A stretch of DNA of 6,920 bases from an uncultured Agitococcus sp. (GTDB taxonomy: Bacteria; Pseudomonadota; Gammaproteobacteria; Pseudomonadales; Moraxellaceae), in assembly GCF_937920075.1 (NCBI RefSeq), contig NZ_CALETI010000336.1:1-6920 (forward strand), written 5' to 3'. Every line of letters begins with the position of its first letter. Position 1 is the stretch's first letter. The notes under the pieces were generated by a model. The model did not search any database and was not told the DNA's origin. It saw only the letters and a program-made list of their open reading frames with translations. This document shows, in pieces, positions 1-5,185 of the stretch. Made by a program: the position numbers and the translations under genes.

Positions 1-381
1 AACTAAATAGCCAGCATCATCATCCAATCCTACTATTTTATCGTTTAAATCATAAAGTACTACGTGACTGTTAAATCTCAAATCTTTTGCGGGTGTCCAT
101 TCTTTGCTGATAGGATTCCAAAAAGGATGATTATCTGTACAAAAAAGACGCATACTTCCTAAACGATTTGATAAATCATTAAAAGACACGCTCACAATAG
201 GTAATTTTTCCGCCGATTTAAACGTGTTTACCACTCGTTTATAAGCCTGTTCACCTTCACCACTTTCATGCTTCGATAAAACCATATCCCCCACTTTAAG
301 CTGTTCAATGGGGACTAAACCTTTATCGGCATGCACCAATGTGCCTGCCACAAAACCCGACGCTGAAACCTCTTTAGACAT
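1..381 (-). CDS. Hint-domain (hedgehog/intein-type) protein, partial, catalytic Cys1 replaced by Gly
   Basis: The reverse strand reads as 127 residues from an ATG at 381-379 and runs off the left edge without a stop. Residues 10-36 (FVAGTLVHADKG, then VPIEQLKVGDMVLS) match the first Hint block as found in polymorphic-toxin-type and stand-alone Hint proteins. TDNHPFW (82-88) is the TxxH block, and W..A.DL follows at 96-102. Such domains normally start with a nucleophilic Cys just before FVAGT. Here the residue is Gly9 (codon GGT), so self-splicing or self-cleavage is doubtful. The start is supported by an AGG seven bases upstream. No signal peptide follows this ATG, but the 13 codons before it are open and hydrophobic (DFTALLVFLLGII) and lack a usual start codon. 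The gene lies 45 bp after bioB on the same strand and could be cotranscribed. The family call is firm; role, full length and any downstream domain are unknown. Confidence 0.8.
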   Translation of the reverse strand, partial: MSKEVSASGFVAGTLVHADKGLVPIEQLKVGDMVLSKHESGEGEQAYKRVVNTFKSAEKLPIVSVSFNDLSNRLGSMRLFCTDNHPFWNPISKEWTPAKDLRFNSHVVLYDLNDKIVGLDDDAGYLV

Positions 382-426
382 GATGATACCTAGAAGAAAT
401 ACTAATAAAGCCGTGAAGTCCCTAAA

Positions 427-1443
427 TCACACCGCCATCGCATCTTTCCACAACATCTTTTTGGCGACAGGCAAACTATCTGCCACGGTTGTTTCGACTT
501 GCAAGGCACTAATACCCAATTTTTCAAACAACAAACGGTCGGCATGGGTTTCGGGATTACTGGTGGTTAACAACTTTTCACCATAAAAAATCGAATTTGC
601 ACCAGCAAAAAAACATAAAGCCTGTAATTGCTCATTCATTTTTTCACGGCCTGCCGACAAACGCACAAAGGATTTAGGCATTAAAATCCGCGCCACGGCA
701 ATGGTACGCACAAACTCAAACGGCTCTAAATCTTCTACATCACCTAATGGTGTGCCTGCAATTTTGACCAACATATTAATTGGCACAGAATCAGGATGAG
801 CAGGTAAATTCGCCAATTCCATTAACAAGCCAATACGGTCTTCACGTTTTTCGCCCATGCCAATAATGCCACCCGAACAGACTTTAATGCCTGCGTCACG
901 GACATTGGCCAAAGTATTTAAACGGTCATTATAACTACGCGTGGTAATAATTTTGCCGTAATATTCAGGTGAGGTATCTAAATTGTGATTGTAATAATCC
1001 AAGCCTGCCTCACCCAAGGCTTTAGCTTGTTCGGGGGCTAACATACCCAAAGTCATACAGGTTTCTAAACCCAAACCTTTAACGCGCTTCACCATTTCCA
1101 ACACATAAGGCATATCTTTATCGCGTGGACTACGCCATGCTGCGCCCATACAAAAACGGCTTGCACCTTTGTCTTTGGCTGCTTGTGCTTCTTGCACCAC
1201 TTTTTCGATTTCTAATAACTTTTCTTTATCTAAACCTGTATCGTAATGACCTGACTGCGAACAGTATTTACAGTCTTCAGGGCAAGCCCCCGTTTTAATC
1301 GATAATAAGGTACTCACTTGCACGGCATTGGGGTCAAAATGCTGACGATGTACGGTTTGCGCTTGAAACAACAAATCATTAAACGGTAAATCAAACAAAG
1401 CGCGTAACTCAGCGCGATTCCAATCGTGGCGTAAAGTCGTCAT
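427..1443 (-). CDS. bioB: Biotin synthase BioB
   Basis: This radical-SAM enzyme inserts sulfur into dethiobiotin to form biotin, the last step of biotin synthesis, in the cytoplasm. The 338-residue protein is close to the usual length. The radical-SAM [4Fe-4S] motif is CPEDCKYC, with Cys54, Cys58 and Cys61. The ligands of the second [2Fe-2S] cluster, known in E. coli as Cys97, Cys128, Cys188 and Arg260, are present at 98 (FCMGAAW), 129 (ETCMTLG), 189 (KVCSGG) and 261 (VRLSAGR), each shifted by one. YNHNLDTSPE (151-160) is also typical of BioB. The gene looks intact and functional. The start ATG has AGGA 11 bases upstream. No other biotin gene is adjacent in the window. The gene diverges from the comF-type gene. 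No BirA-type biotin operator palindrome was recognised upstream. Confidence 0.97.
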   Translation of the reverse strand: MTTLRHDWNRAELRALFDLPFNDLLFQAQTVHRQHFDPNAVQVSTLLSIKTGACPEDCKYCSQSGHYDTGLDKEKLLEIEKVVQEAQAAKDKGASRFCMGAAWRSPRDKDMPYVLEMVKRVKGLGLETCMTLGMLAPEQAKALGEAGLDYYNHNLDTSPEYYGKIITTRSYNDRLNTLANVRDAGIKVCSGGIIGMGEKREDRIGLLMELANLPAHPDSVPINMLVKIAGTPLGDVEDLEPFEFVRTIAVARILMPKSFVRLSAGREKMNEQLQALCFFAGANSIFYGEKLLTTSNPETHADRLLFEKLGISALQVETTVADSLPVAKKMLWKDAMAV

Positions 1444-1480
1444 TTTCGATATGATCCTAAAAATTAGCTCTATACGCCCG

Positions 1481-1509
1481 ATACTGCCGCTTTAATGGAC
1501 TACCGTCAA
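1481..1509 (-). promoter_or_regulatory. Possible sigma70-type promoter of bioB
   Basis: On the minus strand a near-consensus -35, TTGACG (1509-1504), is followed after 17 bases by a poor -10, CAGTAT (1486-1481). Transcription would start near 1474, about 30 bases before the bioB ATG. The -10 matches the consensus at only three positions, so the call is weak. The -35 would lie inside comF if comF started at 1495, which slightly favours the later comF start. Confidence 0.3.
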
Positions 1510-1533
1510 CTTTTTAAGGATAGAAAAGTTTAC

Positions 1534-2226
1534 ATGAGATTATTTTTTAACCAAATCTTAGCTTCTCAAGCCTTGTGTTTGTGCTGCCAATATCAAAAAC
1601 AAGCAAAATTTGGTTTTTGTTTAGCCTGTTATCAAGATTTACCTCACCTCACTCGTCCCTGTTTGTATTGTGGTTTACCCCTAAACGAAGATAATTTGTG
1701 TACTTGCCACCCCGAAGATTGGCCTTTTATTGCCTGTTTAAGTGCTTTTGAGTATCAATTTCCGATTAATAAACTCATCGGCCAATATAAAAATCAAGCG
1801 CGTTTGGGTTTGTGCCAAAGTTTTGCTCAGTCATTGGCCGCTCAAATTAAAAAACAAAAACAACCTTTACCTCAATTATTAATCCCAGTCCCTTTAAGTC
1901 CGCAAAAACTCGCTAAACGTGGTTTTAATCAAAGTCTTGAATTAGCAAAAGATTTGGGCAAAATTTTGTCTATTCCTGTAGATTACCAGCTCTTACAAAC
2001 CGTAGGCCAAGCTAAAAGCCAAAAAGAGCTATCTAAAAAACAACGACAAAACCTTAATGCCGAACAATTTTATCTCAGCAACAAGATTCAACAAACGCAT
2101 ATTGCAATTATTGATGACGTGATTACGACAGGCGCAACCGTTAAAACGATTGCACAAATCTTGCAAAAACAAGGAGTCACTCATATACAAGCGTGGTCAA
2201 TTGCACGAGTGATGACAAAACAGTAA
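1534..2226 (+). CDS. comF: ComF/GntX-family phosphoribosyltransferase-like protein
   Basis: ComF proteins carry an N-terminal zinc-finger-like region and a C-terminal type I phosphoribosyltransferase fold. They are needed for natural transformation in several bacteria, as a cytoplasmic factor acting on incoming single-stranded DNA; the enzymatic substrate is not settled. The N-terminal part has paired cysteines in CLCC, FCLAC, PCLYCG and LCTCH. RGFNQS is a typical ComF motif in the middle. IIDDVITTGAT near the C-terminus is the PRPP-binding loop. An in-frame ATG at 1495 would add 13 residues but has no Shine-Dalgarno. The ATG at 1534 has AAGGA at 1516-1520, though 13 bases away, and gives 230 residues, close to the E. 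coli homologue. The start is therefore a judgement. The gene is divergent from bioB and is followed by corA, which has its own promoter. The family is clear; a competence role in this organism is inference. Confidence 0.9.
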   Translation: MRLFFNQILASQALCLCCQYQKQAKFGFCLACYQDLPHLTRPCLYCGLPLNEDNLCTCHPEDWPFIACLSAFEYQFPINKLIGQYKNQARLGLCQSFAQSLAAQIKKQKQPLPQLLIPVPLSPQKLAKRGFNQSLELAKDLGKILSIPVDYQLLQTVGQAKSQKELSKKQRQNLNAEQFYLSNKIQQTHIAIIDDVITTGATVKTIAQILQKQGVTHIQAWSIARVMTKQ

Positions 2227-2245
2227 ACAATTTGTAAAACTTTTT

Positions 2246-2254
2246 TGCTAAAAT
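2246..2254 (+). promoter_or_regulatory. Extended -10 promoter of corA
   Basis: TGCTAAAAT is an extended -10 element (TG, one base, TAAAAT), 20 bases after the comF stop. No good -35 lies 16-18 bases upstream, as extended -10 promoters allow. Transcription would start near 2261, giving a leader of about 33 bases. That is too short for a magnesium-sensing riboswitch or an mgtA-like leader. Confidence 0.5.
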
Positions 2255-2293
2255 GACCAATTACACCCACAACTCATCAAGGTGAGCATATTT

Positions 2294-3244
2294 ATGTTAA
2301 TGGCTTTTTCCCTCAACAAAGGCGCAATAGAGCAAATAGCCATTAATGCTGCCGCTGATTTGGGAGAACATGTCATTTGGGTTGATTTAATTAATCCCAC
2401 CGAAGAAGAGCGTGACTGGTTAAGAGTTGCTTATGCTCAAGAACTACCAACCATTGATGATTTATATGAAATTGAGGCTAGCTCTCGTTTTTATGAAAAT
2501 GAATTTGGCTTACACATTAGCTCCTATTTTTTAAATTATGCCGATAAAAATCCCGAAAATATTTCAGCCGCATTTATTTTTAATGGCGACCGTTTATTTA
2601 CCCTGCGCGAAGAAGAACTAGCCGCATTTCGTTTGTTTCGGATGCGTGGCCGCAAAGGTTTGGTCAATATTAATAATTCCAAATCCATTTTATTGGGCTT
2701 GTTTGAAACCAAAGTTGAAAATTTAGCGGATATTCTCGAACGTGTTCATGCCGATTTAGAAGAAACCAGTCAACAAGTTCTAGGCAATGCCGAAAACGAC
2801 GACATGGAAACCTTGTTGACCAATATTGCAACCCAAGAAGATATTAATGGTAAAGTACGTATCTCGATGATGGATTTACAACGTATGCTTTATCTATTGT
2901 TACGTGCAGGTATGCTTAATGCTGAGCAAAGTGAACGTTTACGCGATATTATCCGCGACTCTGAGTCCTTGATTGCTCATAGCTCATTTTTATTTGATAA
3001 AATCAAATTCTTACTCGATACCACACTCGGTTTTATTAACGTCAACCAAAATAAAATTATTAAAATGTTCTCGGTTGCTTCGGTAATGTTTTTACCACCC
3101 ACGATGGTCGCCAGTGTCTATGGCATGAACTTTGAGTTTATGCCCGAACTCAAATGGCAACATGGCTATTTGTTTGGTTTATTCTTGATGTTTTTATCAG
3201 CAGTAGTCCCCTTTTTATATTTTAAACGTCGCCGTTGGTTGTGA
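2294..3244 (+). CDS. corA: Magnesium/cobalt transport protein CorA
   Basis: CorA is a homopentameric inner-membrane channel that takes up Mg2+ and can also pass Co2+ and Ni2+. The protein has a long cytoplasmic N-terminal domain (DIEAS-like IEASSRFYE, then LFTLREEE and FRLFRMRGR) followed by two C-terminal membrane helices. The first helix ends in the signature YGMN, then FEFMPELKW in the periplasmic loop. The second helix leads to the basic end FKRRRWL. The sequence aligns along its full length with E. coli CorA, including the loop and tail. An in-frame GTG at 2282 would add four residues, but it lies inside the Shine-Dalgarno AAGGTGAG (2279-2286). That element sits seven bases before the ATG at 2294, and starting there gives 316 residues, the E. 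coli length. No frameshift or missing key residue is seen. Confidence 0.96.
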   Translation: MLMAFSLNKGAIEQIAINAAADLGEHVIWVDLINPTEEERDWLRVAYAQELPTIDDLYEIEASSRFYENEFGLHISSYFLNYADKNPENISAAFIFNGDRLFTLREEELAAFRLFRMRGRKGLVNINNSKSILLGLFETKVENLADILERVHADLEETSQQVLGNAENDDMETLLTNIATQEDINGKVRISMMDLQRMLYLLLRAGMLNAEQSERLRDIIRDSESLIAHSSFLFDKIKFLLDTTLGFINVNQNKIIKMFSVASVMFLPPTMVASVYGMNFEFMPELKWQHGYLFGLFLMFLSAVVPFLYFKRRRWL

Positions 3245-3246
3245 TT

Positions 3247-3268
3247 TTTTGTTAAAACCATAACAAAA
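3247..3268 (+). repeat. AT-rich perfect inverted repeat after corA
   Basis: TTTTGTTA (3247-3254) and TAACAAAA (3261-3268) are perfect reverse complements separated by six bases, starting two bases after the corA stop. The hairpin has only two G-C type pairs (one in each direction of reading) and no T-run behind it on the plus strand, so it is not a convincing terminator. It could be a weak transcript-end hairpin or a protein-binding site. Confidence 0.35.
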
Positions 3269-3325
3269 CAACATCTATCATCACGCAAAGTGTATCTAAC
3301 CATAGCCCAAAAGCATAAAAAACGG

Positions 3326-3331
3326 CATAAT
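3326..3331 (+). promoter_or_regulatory. Possible -10 element before the small outer-membrane protein gene
   Basis: CATAAT lies 35 bases before the preferred ATG at 3366 and would give a leader of roughly 28 bases. It has no recognisable -35 at the right distance, so the call is weak. It overlaps the upstream ATG at 3330, which would make that ATG unusable if this promoter is real. Confidence 0.25.
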
Positions 3332-3365
3332 GCGCCTGATTTTTGCTTCGCACGGAATGTATGCC

Positions 3366-3887
3366 ATGCCATCACTCTTAAAAAAACTAGCCTTTATTTC
3401 TTTAGCAGGCCTTGCTTTGCCTGCATTGGCCGAACAACGCCCGATTCAATTTCCTGAATACAATTCTGCTTTAACCATCAGTGGTTATACTGCCCAAAGT
3501 TTACACAGCACGCACACACCGGGTTGGGGTATTGGTGGAGAAACCACTTACTCCCGTGATAACTTTAATCAAAGTGGCGGTTTTGTGTATTTTCCCGAAG
3601 GTACAGATGCACCAGTATTTAATTTATTTATTGGGACAGGCTACAAACGTCATGCTCAATTTCAAGTAGGTTATGGCACAGAAAATGCGGTTTATCGCTT
3701 TAGAAGTGAAAATGACTTAGCTTATTTATGGGTACTCAGTCGTAATTTAATGAATCTAAATCTCACTTTGCCAACCCGCTACGATCATTACCCCAATAAC
3801 CGTTGGGTTGCCATTTTTTCCATCGAAAAATATGATGACCACACCTATTTAGATAATATTTCTTTAGGTTTAGGTTTGCGTTATTAA
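3366..3887 (+). CDS. Small exported protein with outer-membrane beta-signal, unknown function
   Basis: The family was not recognised. The protein starts MPSLLKKLAFISLAGLALPALA, a textbook Sec signal peptide with likely cleavage before EQRP, leaving about 150 mature residues. These are rich in aromatic, Gly and Asn residues in short alternating stretches (IGGETTYSRD, FNLFIGTGYK, AQFQVGYG). The last residues, ISLGLGLRY, put Tyr at the end and hydrophobic residues at -3, -5, -7 and -9, the pattern recognised by the BAM machinery in outer-membrane beta-barrels. A small outer-membrane barrel of perhaps eight strands is the best inference. No lipobox Cys is present. The frame is open back to an ATG at 3330, but starting at 3366 places the signal peptide at the N-terminus and has GGA nine bases upstream. 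It is bounded by corA and a strong hairpin, so it is probably a single-gene unit. Confidence 0.8.
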   Translation: MPSLLKKLAFISLAGLALPALAEQRPIQFPEYNSALTISGYTAQSLHSTHTPGWGIGGETTYSRDNFNQSGGFVYFPEGTDAPVFNLFIGTGYKRHAQFQVGYGTENAVYRFRSENDLAYLWVLSRNLMNLNLTLPTRYDHYPNNRWVAIFSIEKYDDHTYLDNISLGLGLRY

Positions 3888-3897
3888 ACATTACTAA

Positions 3898-3926
3898 CAG
3901 ACTTAGAGTTCACCACTCTAAGTCTG
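3898..3926 (+). repeat. Perfect 12-bp hairpin between the outer-membrane protein and M14 peptidase genes
   Basis: CAGACTTAGAGT (3898-3909) and ACTCTAAGTCTG (3915-3926) are exact reverse complements around a five-base loop, TCACC. No T-run follows on the plus strand, so it is not a standard intrinsic terminator, although it could stabilise the 3' end of the upstream transcript. Its right arm ends at the TGGA that serves as the ribosome binding site of the next gene, so folding could also limit translation of that gene. Confidence 0.75.
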
Positions 3927-3936
3927 GATGTTGATT

Positions 3937-4965
3937 ATGTCTGTTCTCCCCTCTGTCAGCCAATTTCCTGAGCTACACCAACTTCATCAACTGATGAATC
4001 AATATCCTAATCAAGCGAAGTACCACCTTCTCACCCATATTGATGTCAAACAATTTAAATTGCCCATTTGGTCTATCAGTTTAGGTAGTGAAGACCCTAC
4101 TCATCCCATTATTGGTTTTTTTGGTGGCGTACATGGCATGGAGCGTATTGGAAGTCAGGTATTACTTGCGTGGTTACAAAACTTACTCAGTCGAACAACA
4201 TGGGATATTTCTTTACAGCATTTATTAACACAAGTAAAAATTGTCTTTATTCCCTTATTAAATGTGGGTGGCTTACTCAACAATACACGTAGCAATCCTA
4301 ATGGCGTGGATTTAATGCGTAATGCACCAATTGACGCTCAAGATAAAACCTTATGGCCATTAGCAGGACAACGATTATCAAAAAGGCTGCCTTGGTATCG
4401 GGGAAAACAACAACAGATGGAGCTAGAGTCACAAACTTTAGTCAATTTTGTCAAACAAGAATTACTTAATCGACCATTTGCCTTGGCTATTGATTGCCAT
4501 TCAGGTTTTGGCTTACGCGACAGGATTTGGTTTCCTTATGCTGCACACAAACAACCACCTTATCACTTAGCAGAAGCCGTTGCCTTGCGTGAAATTTTTA
4601 ATCAAAGCTATCCACATCATGATTTTTATATAATGGAACCACAATCGCTAAACTACACCACGCATGGCGACTTATGGGATTATTTGTATGACTACCAACT
4701 AAACAATCAAAACAACCATTTATTTATGTCATTTACGCTTGAAATGGGGTCTTGGTTATGGGTCAAAAAAAATCCTCAGCAACTTTTTAACAAAACAGGT
4801 TTATTTAATCCCATCTTGCCACACCGTTTAACACGGGTATTACGTCGTCATCTCAGCTTATTTGATTTTTTATTAAAAGCAACAGCTTCTTATCAGCAAT
4901 GGATACCCCATAATCATCATCGCCTACATTTGACTAATATAGGCATTGAACGGTGGTATACATAA
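3937..4965 (+). CDS. M14-family zinc carboxypeptidase-like / succinylglutamate desuccinylase-like hydrolase
   Basis: This is a zinc hydrolase of the carboxypeptidase A superfamily. Numbered from the upstream ATG at 3928, the zinc ligands are His69 and Glu72 in GGVHGMERIG and His191 in AIDCHSGFG. The substrate-binding region is TRSNPNGVDLMRN (120-132). The catalytic Glu is 272 in FTLEMGSW. All expected catalytic positions are present, so it should be active. No signal peptide or membrane segment is seen, which suggests a cytoplasmic enzyme. Relatives in this superfamily cleave peptidoglycan peptides (MpaA type) or N-acyl amino acids, and the sequence alone does not show which. The start at 3937 has TGGA eight bases upstream. 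The ATG at 3928, three codons earlier, lacks a ribosome binding site and directly follows the hairpin. The protein has 342 residues and no frameshift. It was not recognised at gene-symbol level. Confidence 0.85.
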   Translation: MSVLPSVSQFPELHQLHQLMNQYPNQAKYHLLTHIDVKQFKLPIWSISLGSEDPTHPIIGFFGGVHGMERIGSQVLLAWLQNLLSRTTWDISLQHLLTQVKIVFIPLLNVGGLLNNTRSNPNGVDLMRNAPIDAQDKTLWPLAGQRLSKRLPWYRGKQQQMELESQTLVNFVKQELLNRPFALAIDCHSGFGLRDRIWFPYAAHKQPPYHLAEAVALREIFNQSYPHHDFYIMEPQSLNYTTHGDLWDYLYDYQLNNQNNHLFMSFTLEMGSWLWVKKNPQQLFNKTGLFNPILPHRLTRVLRRHLSLFDFLLKATASYQQWIPHNHHRLHLTNIGIERWYT

Positions 4966-4967
4966 GT

Positions 4968-4992
4968 GTGACAAATTGTTTAACAAAGTCAC
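4968..4992 (+). repeat. Interrupted inverted repeat after the M14 peptidase gene
   Basis: GTGAC (4968-4972) pairs with GTCAC (4988-4992), and TTGTT (4976-4980) pairs with AACAA (4982-4986) around a single T. Three unpaired A on the left face one on the right. The element begins two bases after the stop codon and has no T-run behind it. It may be a transcript-end hairpin or an operator at the edge of the regulatory region upstream of the Ala-rich protein gene. It does not fit the CRP site spacing. Confidence 0.4.
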
Positions 4993-5040
4993 GATTAAAT
5001 TGAGCTAGTATATAATATTATCAATACAAGATTTCATTGA

Positions 5041-5057
5041 TTGCCATACAACGGCAA
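5041..5057 (+). repeat. Short inverted repeat in the upstream region of the Ala-rich protein gene
   Basis: TTGCC (5041-5045) and GGCAA (5053-5057) are reverse complements separated by seven bases. The element ends 21 bases before the extended -10 at 5078, which places it over the -35 region. A regulator-binding role is possible but not shown. Confidence 0.3.
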
Positions 5058-5076
5058 AAATGAACCGATCATCATT

Positions 5077-5089
5077 TTGATATAATCAA
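5077..5089 (+). promoter_or_regulatory. Extended -10 promoter within a perfect palindrome
   Basis: TGATATAAT (5078-5086) is a full-consensus extended -10 element. It sits inside TTGATATAATCAA, with reverse-complementary arms TTGAT and ATCAA. Transcription would start near 5093, giving a leader of about 93 bases for the Ala-rich protein gene. No good -35 is visible. Another TATAAT at 5011-5016 also lacks a -35 and the TG extension, so 5078-5086 is preferred. Confidence 0.5.
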
Positions 5090-5108
5090 TAACATCTTTT
5101 TGCTTGCC

Positions 5109-5122
5109 AATCGCTAGCGATT
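5109..5122 (+). promoter_or_regulatory. Perfect 14-base palindrome in the leader of the Ala-rich protein gene
   Basis: AATCGCTAGCGATT is fully self-complementary with no spacer. It lies about 16 bases after the proposed transcription start and 64 bases before the start codon. A spacerless palindrome is a poor RNA hairpin, so a dimeric DNA-binding regulator is the more natural reading. The regulator was not identified. Confidence 0.45.
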
Positions 5123-5170
5123 AGACTACGATTTGAGCTATTAAAGCCATTAGGCTAATTTTATCCATAC

Positions 5171-5177
5171 AAAGGAG
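5171..5177 (+). promoter_or_regulatory. Strong Shine-Dalgarno of the Ala-rich protein gene
   Basis: AAAGGAG ends eight bases before the ATG at 5186 and is the strongest ribosome binding site in the window. It fixes the start and suggests high translation. The bases just before the ATG (TCCT, 5182-5185) could pair with AGGA of this site in a very short stem. Confidence 0.8.
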
Positions 5178-5185
5178 TTTATCCT

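Noticed and set aside
308..586. Open frame of 92 codons on the plus strand
   Set aside because: It lies opposite the Hint gene and the end of bioB, both supported by conserved motifs. Its own sequence shows no domain.
2232..2254. TTGTAA as a -35 for the corA promoter
   Set aside because: The spacer to TAAAAT is only 11 bases, too short for sigma70. The extended -10 alone is the better reading.
3247..3268. Intrinsic terminator for corA
   Set aside because: The inverted repeat is almost all A/T and no T-run follows it, so only a repeat is claimed.
3166..3375. Open frame of 69 codons on the minus strand
   Set aside because: It overlaps the end of corA and the signal peptide of the next gene on the opposite strand and has a basic, low-information sequence.
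3481..3669. Open frame of 62 codons on the plus strand
   Set aside because: It is an out-of-frame shadow inside the exported-protein gene.
4968..4992. CRP-type TGTGA-N6-TCACA site
   Set aside because: The half-sites are about 16 bases apart instead of six, which does not fit CRP.
5171..5185. Ribosome-binding-site sequestering hairpin (AGGA with TCCT)
   Set aside because: A four-base stem with a five-base loop is too weak to claim as a regulatory structure.
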